This document shows positions 44,224 through 53,240 of a stretch of 64,000 nucleotides of DNA, piece after piece. Position numbers and translations under genes: made by a program. Origin of the DNA: Flavobacterium sediminis (GTDB lineage Bacteria > Bacteroidota > Bacteroidia > Flavobacteriales > Flavobacteriaceae); NCBI RefSeq assembly GCF_003148385.1, contig NZ_CP029463.1, forward strand, positions 2,604,001-2,668,000, in the 5' to 3' direction. Below the pieces are notes generated by a model that did not search any database, was not told the origin of the DNA, and was given only the letters and a program-made list of their open reading frames with translations. Within the stretch, counting starts at the first letter, position 1; every line of letters begins with the position of its first letter.

Positions 44224-44730
44224 TTAATTGTCTACTTCATAATTTCCGAAAATATAGGTTTCGAAATTGAATGTTTCATCGCCACTTGAAAAGCTTACAT
44301 TTTGAAAAGTGATATTGTGAGTTAAACCGATTATGGTTGTGTTATCTGTGTCATAAATATAATTGGAGATGATGATAATTTTTCCGCCGGAAGCATTCCA
44401 TTCTTTTGAAACTATAGGAGAAGCCGGAGGAATATCCCCGCAAAAAGAAGATGAAGTTACAGTTCCAGAATATTTTCTGTAGATGATCTGATTGGTAGTG
44501 CTTACATTTAATTCAACAGGCGTGTCTTCAGGAGTAGCATCCGTTGGTAAACTGCTTTCCGGAATATCTAAAAGTAAAGCTTCACTATCATTGATTTTAA
44601 AAAGCAAATTAGTGTCAGAGCATTTTTGGATAGATTGGCTGTCAAAATTAAAAGATTGTAATGTGATATCACCATCATCACATGAATGTAGTGAAAAAGT
44701 AAGAAGTACTAAGCCTATGATTTTTTTCAT
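44224..44730 (-). CDS. Lipoprotein of unknown function
   Basis: This lipoprotein of about 168 residues has a signal peptide (KKIIGLVLLTFSLHSC) with lipobox LHSC. The mature part is acidic and beta-rich (LLFKINDSEALLLDIPESSLP, abbreviated FKINDSEALLLDIP; later NQIIYRKYSGTV and FETYIFGNYEVDN). The ATG at 44730 is chosen because it opens directly into the signal peptide; an in-frame upstream start at 44775 adds residues without support. It is divergent from the PUL regulator gene. No family is recognised. Confidence 0.72.
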   Translation of the reverse strand: MKKIIGLVLLTFSLHSCDDGDITLQSFNFDSQSIQKCSDTNLLFKINDSEALLLDIPESSLPTDATPEDTPVELNVSTTNQIIYRKYSGTVTSSSFCGDIPPASPIVSKEWNASGGKIIIISNYIYDTDNTTIIGLTHNITFQNVSFSSGDETFNFETYIFGNYEVDN

Positions 44731-44802
44731 CGTTTTGCTGATTTTAGTTAGCACAAAAATAAGTTTAATATTCAATTTTCCGTTAGTGTGGAATTAGTTT
44801 TT

Positions 44803-44810
44803 TAACTTTG
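44803..44810 (+). promoter_or_regulatory. Putative -7 element of the PUL regulator gene
   Basis: TAACTTTG matches TAnnTTTG and lies 18 bp before the GTG start at 44829. The alternative TTG start at 44808 lies inside this element, which argues against it. Confidence 0.5.
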
Positions 44811-44828
44811 GTAATAAATATTTGCTCA

Positions 44829-47576
44829 GTGAAGTTACATTTTTTTATCCTGATATTCTTTTTTCAGCATTTCCTATTTAGTCAGGAAACATTACCGTTT
44901 GTAGAAAACTTTTCCAAACAAGATTACAATGGAGATAATCAGGTTTGGAGTGTTTCGCAGGGTGATGATAATGCGTTGTATTTTGCGAATAATAGTTTTT
45001 TGATCCGTTATGACGGAGTTAAATGGGAGAAATATACATTACCTAATAAGACGATCATTCGATCGGTTTTAGCTTTTCAGGGAAAAGTATTTACCGGCTC
45101 TTATAATGAATTCGGTTTTTGGGTAAGAGAGAATGGGGTGATGAAATATACATCACTTTCGGCTGATAAAGATTTTTTTGAGGGAAACACGCGTAGTGAA
45201 GAGGTTTGGAAAATATTTTCCCTGAATAAAAAGATTTATTTTCAGACATTCAATGAACTTTACATTTATGATAGTGAAAAAATAGTAAAGAAAAATTTTC
45301 CGTATCAGATATCCTATTGCTTTGTAGTTAGGGATCGTTTGTTTGCAGCAACCGTTCATAAAGGGATCTATGAATTTCTGGGAGGAGAATTTGATAAAGT
45401 AGCCGGACTGGAACCAATTGAAGATAATATTATTTACGGTATAGATGCTTATAAGAATCAAAATTTCTTTTTTACTCAAAAGAACGGTGTTTTTGTGCAA
45501 AACGTCAATGAAGAACTGCTGGCTTGGAACCACCCGATCAATGAGAAGTTAAAAACGCAGATTATTATTACGGCTAAAGTCTTTAAGGATAAAGTTTTGA
45601 TCGGTACAGCTTTCAATGGTATTTATGTAGTTAATTTAACATCAAATGAATATTTTAACATCAATCGGTCTAATTCCCTTCGCAATAATTCAGTTTTAAG
45701 TATCAGCGTCGACAAAGAACAAGATGTTTGGTTGGGGCTGGATAACGGAATTTCGCATATTATTCTAAATTCTCCTTATCAGATTTTTTCGGATCATTCC
45801 GGGCAGTTAGGTACCGTATACAGTTTAGCGTCGTATGGGGAGGGATATTTGTTAGGGACGAATCATGGTGTTTTTGAAAGTAAGGACAATAAGCTGACTC
45901 TTATTCCTAATAGTCAGGGACAAGTGTGGGATATTGAAAAAGTAGACGATAAATATGTCATTGGGCATAACGAAGGAACCTTTGAATATTCAGAAAATAA
46001 AGGATATAGAAAGTTAAATGATCTTACTGGAGGCTGGAATTTTAAAAAGGACAAATTTGCCAATCGATACATTCAGGCTAATTACACCGGCTTGTACCTT
46101 TTTCCGGATCCGAACGATTTTTCGGTATATAAAAAGATCAATGATAAAATGAAGCCGATTAAGGACTTTGTTCAGGTAGGGCCAAAAGCCTTTGTTTTGG
46201 CAGATAGCTATCGAGGTTTGTATAAAGTAGAACTTAATGAAAAAGACGAACCGGAAAAGATAACGAATATAACTCAGTTGAATGAAATACAGAATGATTT
46301 TGGGGTAAAGTTATTTCATTATAAAAATGCTGAACTGTATTATATCGATAATGTCTGGTATTTTTTAGAGTCGATTAGTAATAAGTTGATCCCGAATGAA
46401 GTCTTTAATGCTAATTTTAAAAATATACAGGAGATCATCTCATTGGATGAGGATGATTTTATAGTAAACAAAGACGGAAAATTATTTATTATCAATAATG
46501 TAGACAATAATTTTATTTGGGTGCCAATTCCGCAAGAATATTATTTAGGAAAACTGATAAACAATGAAACAAAAGTTTATAAAAAGGAGGGGAAGTATTT
46601 ACTTAATACAGACGACGGTTTCTTACAGATTAATTCTTTGAGAAGTCAATTTGCTAAACAAAATGTAAAAATAGAGTTAGCAAGTTCTAATAATACTTTC
46701 CTGAGGGAAGGAGGGAGTGTAGGGTTTAAAGAACAGTTAAAGCTTTATGTTATTTCGGAATACTACGGAAGTAAAAAGACACCTCTTTATTATAAAATTG
46801 ACGATGAGGCGTTAGTACCGCTTGAAAAGGGAGTAGTTGAATTAAAGAATTTGGTGAGTGATTCGCATAGTATCTCGGTATATTACAACGATGGCGAGAA
46901 ATTTGTCGAGGCATCAAAGTTTAGTTTTAAGGTTTCTGACCCTTGGTATTTCTCTATATGGATGAAATTGGTTTATGTTCTGATAATTGCATCGTTACTT
47001 TTGTTGTATTACAAATGGACCAAATATAAATATTACCAAAAATTAAAACTGAAAGAAGAAGAGCTAAAGCATAAGAATGAAATCCTGCGTTTGGAGATAG
47101 AAGCAGATAATAAATTGAAACTACAGGAATATGAAAAACATATTTTGGAGAATCAGGTTCAGGCTAAAGCAAATGAATTAGCCAGTAAGTCGCTTTCGAT
47201 AGTAAAACAAGGTGAATTGATAGATAGTATTCAGAAAATATTAGATTCAGAGAAAAACATAACTTCTTTAAAAGCTAAGATCAGTAAAGCTATAAAGATC
47301 AATGCGCTTAATAAAAATGAATGGAAATCATTTGAAGAAAACTTGCTGAAGAGCAATGAAGATTTTGTAAAACAATTAACATTGAAACATCAGAATTTAA
47401 CGTCAAAAGATATTAAATTATGTATCTATCTTAAGATGAATTTATCCTCTAAAGAAATTGCCCCTTTAATGAATATCAGCTATAGAGGAGTAGAACTTCA
47501 TCGGTACAGATTACGAAAAAAGATGGATCTGGATTCTTCCGTGAACCTTAATCTGTTTATGAATAATATAAAATAA
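44829..47576 (+). CDS. PUL regulator: secreted beta-propeller/Y_Y_Y sensor with TM and HTH domain
   Basis: This protein of about 915 residues has an N-terminal signal sequence (HFFILIFFFQHFLFSQ) and a long periplasmic propeller-like region with repeated strands (DVWLGLDNGISHIIL, YLLGTNHGVFE). A Y_Y_Y-type Ig-like domain (about 615-700), one transmembrane helix (about 710-732), a coiled coil (735-800) and a C-terminal helix-turn-helix of LuxR/GerE type (about 859-900, LTSKDIKLCIYLKMNLSSKEIAPLM core) follow. There is no kinase or receiver domain, so it is a one-component membrane regulator that would bind glycan fragments outside and DNA inside. It stands directly before the SusC/SusD genes. 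The GTG start at 44829 fits the signal peptide. Confidence 0.85.
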   Translation: MKLHFFILIFFFQHFLFSQETLPFVENFSKQDYNGDNQVWSVSQGDDNALYFANNSFLIRYDGVKWEKYTLPNKTIIRSVLAFQGKVFTGSYNEFGFWVRENGVMKYTSLSADKDFFEGNTRSEEVWKIFSLNKKIYFQTFNELYIYDSEKIVKKNFPYQISYCFVVRDRLFAATVHKGIYEFLGGEFDKVAGLEPIEDNIIYGIDAYKNQNFFFTQKNGVFVQNVNEELLAWNHPINEKLKTQIIITAKVFKDKVLIGTAFNGIYVVNLTSNEYFNINRSNSLRNNSVLSISVDKEQDVWLGLDNGISHIILNSPYQIFSDHSGQLGTVYSLASYGEGYLLGTNHGVFESKDNKLTLIPNSQGQVWDIEKVDDKYVIGHNEGTFEYSENKGYRKLNDLTGGWNFKKDKFANRYIQANYTGLYLFPDPNDFSVYKKINDKMKPIKDFVQVGPKAFVLADSYRGLYKVELNEKDEPEKITNITQLNEIQNDFGVKLFHYKNAELYYIDNVWYFLESISNKLIPNEVFNANFKNIQEIISLDEDDFIVNKDGKLFIINNVDNNFIWVPIPQEYYLGKLINNETKVYKKEGKYLLNTDDGFLQINSLRSQFAKQNVKIELASSNNTFLREGGSVGFKEQLKLYVISEYYGSKKTPLYYKIDDEALVPLEKGVVELKNLVSDSHSISVYYNDGEKFVEASKFSFKVSDPWYFSIWMKLVYVLIIASLLLLYYKWTKYKYYQKLKLKEEELKHKNEILRLEIEADNKLKLQEYEKHILENQVQAKANELASKSLSIVKQGELIDSIQKILDSEKNITSLKAKISKAIKINALNKNEWKSFEENLLKSNEDFVKQLTLKHQNLTSKDIKLCIYLKMNLSSKEIAPLMNISYRGVELHRYRLRKKMDLDSSVNLNLFMNNIK

Positions 47577-47640
47577 TACTATAATTTTTATAATATCTTT
47601 ATTTTATTTCTTTTAAAATTATCAAATTATAATACATCAT

Positions 47641-47748
47641 TACTACATCACTATGTTATTATGTGTAGGGTGTTTTACAATATATTAACATTTGTAAAAT
47701 TTTGTATTATAGTTACTTATGTGTTTTTTATCTCTAAATGATGTAGTA
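47641..47748. promoter_or_regulatory. Regulatory region of the PUL with a 10-bp inverted repeat
   Basis: The 251-bp gap 47577-47827 holds TACTACATCA at 47641-47650 and its exact reverse complement TGATGTAGTA at 47739-47748. A second TACATCA begins at 47633, 11 bp before the one within the first arm. More TTGTAGT copies occur at 47749 and 47781. These are candidate binding sites for the adjacent HTH regulator. No gene is seen here. Confidence 0.5.
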
Positions 47749-47827
47749 TTGTAGTGTCTCGTTTTGTTGTTATTACAACGTTGTAGTTGTACTTTTATCG
47801 CTCAAAACCTTAACATGAATTAACAAA

Positions 47828-50821
47828 ATGAGACAAATTTTAGTAATTATTTCAATGCTCTTTATTCCGATAGTTTCCTTAGCGCAGGAAATTAAAGGAA
47901 ATGTAGTAGATGAATTCGGGACACCTCTGTCAGGGGTAACCATACAAGTTCTGGAAACAGAAAAGTATTCCATTACTGATTTTGATGGGAATTTTACAAT
48001 AGAGGCTAAAGAAGGCCAGGATTTGAAATTTACCATGATAGGTATGGAAGATTTGGTAGCCAAAGCGACTACTAATATGAATGTTGTCATGAAAGAAAGC
48101 TTGACACAATTAAATGATATTGTAATGGTAGGTTATGGTGTCAGAAAAAAAATAGATAATACTTCTTCTATAGTTTCTTTAAAAGCAGAAGACATTTCAG
48201 AACGTAAAGTACAAAATGCTGTACAAGCCGTTCAGGGTAAAGTAGCCGGGGTAAATATTACATCAAGTGATGCTCCGGGAAGCCAACCTTCTGTAATTAT
48301 AAGAGGTATTAATTCAATTGAGGGCGGTCGTAGCCCTTTGTATGTTGTGGATGGTGTTTTTATGGACGATATTACAAATATCAACTCTTCGGATATTGTA
48401 ACTTTTGATGTTTTGAAAGACGCTTCTTCATTAGCAATATACGGGACACGTGGAGCAAATGGTGTTATAATTATTACGACCAAACAAGGGAAAGGTGACA
48501 AAATGGATGTTACAATTGACTCAAATTACGGAATAAGAATGCCATTGAAAAAAGTAAAGATGTCCGGTAGTAATTTATTTGCCCTTTATAATAATACAGC
48601 TTTAGGAACCATTACTTTTTCTCAGGATCAACCGGTTAATACTAATTGGTTTGATGAAATTACCAGAACAGGTACTTATTCTCAGAACAATATTACATTA
48701 TCAGGATCAACTAAAGCAGTTGATTATATGTTAAGTAGTAATTTTTATGATGAAGATGCTATTTTAAACGGTCAAGGGTATAGCAGAGTGACCATTAGAA
48801 ATAACAACAAATTTAAATTTAATGATAATATTTATTTAAAACAAAATATTAATGTTGCTTTTGTAAATAATACACCTAAACCATACGGTGCATTTACAGC
48901 AGCATACAAACAATCTCCGGCGGTTCCGGTTTACTTTAATACAGGTCAATATGGTGTGCCTTTAGTTGGAGATGACGGTTTTGTGTCTACATCGGGTACA
49001 AATCTGTTTAATAATGTAGGTAATCCGGTAGCAATGCTTAATTTTCACAATGAGCAACAAAAGAATCTGAATTTAATTGGCGCATTTGAATTCGGTGCCA
49101 AACTATTTGACGGATTAAAATTTACTTCAAATTTCGGTATCGAGTACAATACTTTCAAATCATACAATTTTGTAGATTCAAAAAATATCTGGTTAGCAGC
49201 TGATCCTACCAGAACAAGTGAGGCTTATGATGCATTAGATCCAGCTCAACCTGTGAATTTATTGACTAAAACACGTAATAGTAATTACAAATACAATTGG
49301 TCAGGTTATTTTACTTATTCTAATGTTTTTGCAGATATTCATGATGTGGAATTAACAGCCGGTGTTGAAACGGTTTATGATGACGGAAATGAGTATCTGG
49401 CTGTAACTTATCGCGATGTGCCGGCTAATGAAAATTATTGGTATTACAGTTTTTCAACCTCTGATTTAAGCAATACTATCAATGAAGTGAAAAATAATTC
49501 CAATAGAATATTATCTTATTTCGGAAGATTGCAGTATAAATTGATGGATAAATATCTAGTGTCTGCAACGCTTAGAAGAGATGGTTCTTCCAGATTTCAG
49601 AAAGATTACAGATGGGGAACTTTTCCTTCTGTAGGAATAGGATGGATTGTTTCAAGAGAAGATTTTTTAGCAGATATCAATTTTGTTAATTTCTTAAAGG
49701 TAAGAGGTTCTTGGGGTAAACTTGGTAACCAGAAAGTACCTTTGAACCAATTGCCGTTTACTTCGGGTTTAGATTATTCTTATGGGAATGGGTATCCGTC
49801 AGCAGGGATAACAGTTTCTTCCATTGTTGACCCTGAATTAACATGGGAAGTTGTAGAAGAATTATCAGGAGGAGTAGATTTTGAAGTTTTAGATTCAAGA
49901 TTGAAAGGATCTTTTGATTTATATCATAAGAAAACAGATAAGATTATTATCCCGATTTCAGCATATCTGACTTCAGGAACGGCTAGTGCAACTTATGCTT
50001 ATGCCGGTTCTGTTTCAAATAAAGGTTATGAAATAGCATTGCGTTGGGATGATAAGATCAATGATAATTTATCGTATTGGATATCAGGGAACCTAACCCA
50101 AAATAAGAATGAATTAACCAGTTTAAGCGATAATATATCAGCTCAGACAGGTGGAGGTTTAGGGAATGGGCAATATACAAAAGTATTGAATCAAGATGCA
50201 GTAGGGCAGCCTTTAGGTAGTTTTTATTTATGGGAACAAGCAGGTTACGACGATCAGGGAAATATGACTTTTTATGACAAAGACGGAAACGTTGTGGCTC
50301 AGGATCAATTAACAGAAGATGATAGAAAATTTGTTGGTTCTGTTATGCCGAAAACTATGTATGGTTTTAGCGTGGGAGTTAAATATAAAAATTTCGATCT
50401 ATCTGTTGATGCTTACGGAACTGCCGGAGCAAAAATATATAATGGTAAGAAAGCACAACGATTTGGCGGAGAAAATGTGGAGTATGATGTAGCATCTGAT
50501 TTTTGGACATCAACAAATACAAATGCAGGTAATCCTGCCCCATTTAATACTGTGCCTATTGCTTCAACATATTACTTAGAATCAGGAGATTTCTTAAGAA
50601 TTAATAATATCTCTTTCGGATATACTTTACCTAAGTTTACGAAAGTTATTTCTTCAGCAAGAATCTATTTTAACGCGATCAATCCATTTATTTTCCAAAA
50701 ATATTCCGGTTATTCACCGGAGATCAATGGTGACGGAAACCCTTTCAATATGCAAGGGATAGAATTAGATGCTTATCCTACATTACGTTCATTTGTATTC
50801 GGAGTTAACTTAAAATTATAG
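47828..50821 (+). CDS. SusC/RagA-family TonB-linked outer-membrane transporter
   Basis: This 997-residue outer-membrane barrel imports oligosaccharides with the help of TonB and a SusD lid. It has a signal peptide (SMLFIPIVSLAQ), a carboxypeptidase-regulatory-like domain (22-100, GNVVDEFGTPLSGVTI), a TonB-box-like region (LNDIVMVGYG), a plug domain (GKVAGVNITSSDAPGSQPSV, then VVDGVFMDDI and SLAIYGTRGANGVI) and a barrel ending in FVFGVNLKL. The length is usual. It follows the regulator gene and precedes the SusD gene by 2 bp. Confidence 0.96.
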   Translation: MRQILVIISMLFIPIVSLAQEIKGNVVDEFGTPLSGVTIQVLETEKYSITDFDGNFTIEAKEGQDLKFTMIGMEDLVAKATTNMNVVMKESLTQLNDIVMVGYGVRKKIDNTSSIVSLKAEDISERKVQNAVQAVQGKVAGVNITSSDAPGSQPSVIIRGINSIEGGRSPLYVVDGVFMDDITNINSSDIVTFDVLKDASSLAIYGTRGANGVIIITTKQGKGDKMDVTIDSNYGIRMPLKKVKMSGSNLFALYNNTALGTITFSQDQPVNTNWFDEITRTGTYSQNNITLSGSTKAVDYMLSSNFYDEDAILNGQGYSRVTIRNNNKFKFNDNIYLKQNINVAFVNNTPKPYGAFTAAYKQSPAVPVYFNTGQYGVPLVGDDGFVSTSGTNLFNNVGNPVAMLNFHNEQQKNLNLIGAFEFGAKLFDGLKFTSNFGIEYNTFKSYNFVDSKNIWLAADPTRTSEAYDALDPAQPVNLLTKTRNSNYKYNWSGYFTYSNVFADIHDVELTAGVETVYDDGNEYLAVTYRDVPANENYWYYSFSTSDLSNTINEVKNNSNRILSYFGRLQYKLMDKYLVSATLRRDGSSRFQKDYRWGTFPSVGIGWIVSREDFLADINFVNFLKVRGSWGKLGNQKVPLNQLPFTSGLDYSYGNGYPSAGITVSSIVDPELTWEVVEELSGGVDFEVLDSRLKGSFDLYHKKTDKIIIPISAYLTSGTASATYAYAGSVSNKGYEIALRWDDKINDNLSYWISGNLTQNKNELTSLSDNISAQTGGGLGNGQYTKVLNQDAVGQPLGSFYLWEQAGYDDQGNMTFYDKDGNVVAQDQLTEDDRKFVGSVMPKTMYGFSVGVKYKNFDLSVDAYGTAGAKIYNGKKAQRFGGENVEYDVASDFWTSTNTNAGNPAPFNTVPIASTYYLESGDFLRINNISFGYTLPKFTKVISSARIYFNAINPFIFQKYSGYSPEINGDGNPFNMQGIELDAYPTLRSFVFGVNLKL

Positions 50822-50823
50822 TT

Positions 50824-52275
50824 ATGAAAAAGATACTTTATACAATTACAATTATTTCATCATTATGTATCTACAGTTGTAGTGATGATTATTTAGATGA
50901 AAAACCAACGGAATCAATATCTACTTCTGATCTGGAATTATTGAATAACGATGAAGGAGCTAAATCATTTGTAACTTCTATCTATTCAAAGTTCACAGAG
51001 TGGAATATGAGTTCATTCTCTTGGGTGGGTATGACCAGTATTGCATCGGACGATGCAGACAAAGGATCCTCTCCGGGAGATACAGGTACCGATAAAGATT
51101 TGATGGATAATTTAACATACAATGCATCCAGTTTATCGGTTAAGGAAGTATTTCAAGGAAATTATCAAGGAGTTAGCAACTGTAATCAGGCTTTGTTCTA
51201 TATTCCTCAATTAACTAATGCAAATTCGGATCTGAAAGAGCGTTTAATGGCAGAAGCCAAGTTCTTAAGAGCTTTTATGTATTTCAATCTTGTTAGATTG
51301 TATGGAGGAGTGCCAATTGTGGATCATGTGCCTAACCCGTCTTCAGATGAAGATAAAGCAATGCAGTTGACCAGAAAATCAGTAGCTGAAGTGTATGATT
51401 TTATCAAACAAGATTTAACCGATGCAATTGATGTTTTACCGTATATTAATCAATATGGATCTGAAGATGCCGGTAGAGCATCAAAAGAAGCGGCTTATGC
51501 ATTGATGGCAAAAGTAGCTTTATATGAGCAAAATTGGACTGATGTTTTAAATTATGCAAATCAAATTACCAGTCGTTCTCTAACACCTGATTATATTGAA
51601 ATATTCAAAGTAACAGGAGAAAATAATCAAGAATCAATCTTTGAAATTCAAGGTAGAGGAACAAATCCCGTAAAAGGAATTCAAGGATACTCAGCTTGTC
51701 AAGGTGCCAGAGGTGCCGGAGGCTGGGGCTGGGGTTTTAATACACCGTCTCAAAGTTTGGTAAATGCTTATGAAACCGGTGACGTACGTAAAGATGCTAC
51801 AATTATTTTTGCAGGTACAACTTTATACGACGGAAGAGTCGTTCCTAATACTGTCGAGAATCCCAGATATAATTACAAGGCTTATTCTTCTGCTAATTCC
51901 GATGCATGGGAAACAGATACTAATATTCGCTACCTGAGATATGCTGAAGTATTATTAATGATAGCTGAGGCTAAGAATGAATTAGGACAAGATCCTACAA
52001 CGGAATTGAATATGGTTAGAAACAGAGCCGGTTTAACTAATACAACAGCAACTGGGCAAACTGCTCTTAGACAGGCTATTTGGAATGAAAGACGAGTAGA
52101 ATTGGCTATGGAACACGATAGATGGTTTGATTTGGTTCGTACAGGACAGGCTGAAGCTGCATTTGCTGCAGACGGTAAAACATTTATAGTTGGCAAACAC
52201 GAAGTTTTCCCATTACCGCAACAGTTTATCAATGAATCAATAGGATATTCGATCCAAAACCCTATGTACAACTAA
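50824..52275 (+). CDS. RagB/SusD-family glycan-binding lipoprotein
   Basis: This 483-residue surface lipoprotein forms the lid of the SusC channel. It has a signal peptide with lipobox (IYSC) followed by SDDYLDEKPTESIS, the SusD start motif. TPR-like helices show LKERLMAEAKFLRAFMYFNLVRLYGGVP (abbreviated AEAKFLRAFMYFNLVRLYG) and the C-terminal RYAEVLLMIAEAKNELG, RLVELAMEHDRWFDLVRTG-like RRVELAMEHDRWFDLVR and PLPQQFINESIG. It is coupled to susC by a 2-bp gap. The bound glycan is predicted from context to be a beta-glucan. Confidence 0.95.
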   Translation: MKKILYTITIISSLCIYSCSDDYLDEKPTESISTSDLELLNNDEGAKSFVTSIYSKFTEWNMSSFSWVGMTSIASDDADKGSSPGDTGTDKDLMDNLTYNASSLSVKEVFQGNYQGVSNCNQALFYIPQLTNANSDLKERLMAEAKFLRAFMYFNLVRLYGGVPIVDHVPNPSSDEDKAMQLTRKSVAEVYDFIKQDLTDAIDVLPYINQYGSEDAGRASKEAAYALMAKVALYEQNWTDVLNYANQITSRSLTPDYIEIFKVTGENNQESIFEIQGRGTNPVKGIQGYSACQGARGAGGWGWGFNTPSQSLVNAYETGDVRKDATIIFAGTTLYDGRVVPNTVENPRYNYKAYSSANSDAWETDTNIRYLRYAEVLLMIAEAKNELGQDPTTELNMVRNRAGLTNTTATGQTALRQAIWNERRVELAMEHDRWFDLVRTGQAEAAFAADGKTFIVGKHEVFPLPQQFINESIGYSIQNPMYN

Positions 52276-52289
52276 TTTAGATTTAAATC

Positions 52290-53179
52290 ATGAGAAAATA
52301 TAATAAATTACTTTTTGCTTTAGCACTAACTTCGGTTTTTGTTGCATGTCAGGATGATGAAGATCCAAATAATCCGATTCCGTATACTCCGATTGGGGAT
52401 ACGTTAATTCAGATGAGATTAGTTCTGATAATTTAGTCTGTAAATTGAGTTTTGAAAATTCATTTGATGATGAGAAATCAGGAATTATAAATCCTACATC
52501 ATATGGAAATGTCTCATTTGTTTCAGGGATCAAAGGAAATGCTTATCAAGGAGCAACCGATGCTTATGTAAAATATGAAGATGTTGCTACACAAGTTTCA
52601 GATTTACAAAGTATGACAGTTTCTACTTGGATCAATACAACACAACATACCGGTGGGGCACAGGCTTTGTATATGTTACCCAAAACATCCGGTTTCTGGG
52701 GAAACAACTTCATGTTAATTGAAGGTACAAGTACTGATATGATGACTCTTAAAGTTCATTTCCAAAAAAATGTGACTCCTTCAATTCCTTATGCAGAACA
52801 ATGGTTGGTTAATGACGGTACTAATGCTTTAGCAGATATGTATGGCAATCAATGGAAGCATATTACTTGGACGTATAATGCTGATACCTCTAAATATCAT
52901 ATTTATGTTGATGGTACAGATGTAACACCTGCTGCAATAATCAATAGATATACAAATGATCCGGATTCAGGAGGAACGCCATTAGGAGCTTTATCTTTTG
53001 CAGATGTGCAAAACTTTGTATTGGGAGGCTACCAACAATTCTTAGGATCGCCTTGGAGTGCTCCGGATAGCTGGATGTTGCCTTATACAGGGGCTATGGA
53101 TGAATTCAGAATTTATAATGTAGCATTATCACAAAATGATATCAATGCCTTATATCAGTTAGAAAGACAAGGTAGATAA
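52290..53179 (+). CDS. PUL surface lipoprotein with LamG domain (one frameshift)
   Basis: The frame opens at ATG 52290 with a signal peptide and lipobox (TSVFVAC) and stops early at 52436. One extra G in the four-G run 52395-52398 changes the path to GYVNSDEISSDNLVCKLSFE and continues to 53179, giving 296 residues. The restored protein has a single laminin-G/concanavalin-like domain (about 55-290), with SMTVSTWINTTQHTG, NQWKHITWTYNADTSKYHIY (abbreviated WKHITWTYN) and GAMDEFRIYNVALSQ. It sits in the place of SusE/SusF-type surface glycan-binding proteins and would bind the target polysaccharide. Confidence 0.8.
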
Positions 53180-53192
53180 ATCATTAAATAAT

Positions 53193-53220
53193 AGTAAACT
53201 CCGGTTTTCCGGAGTTTACT
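53193..53220 (+). terminator. Hairpin inside the PUL between the LamG and GH144-like genes
   Basis: A perfect 12-bp stem AGTAAACTCCGG / CCGGAGTTTACT with a 4-T loop is followed by a T/A-rich tract. It may partly terminate transcription, so that binding proteins are made in excess over enzymes, or stabilise the upstream message. Confidence 0.75.
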
Positions 53221-53240
53221 TTAAATTTTCAAAAAAACGC

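Noticed and set aside
47577..47827. Possible small gene in the gap before susC
   Set aside because: Only very short frames without start context; the gap is better explained as a regulatory region.
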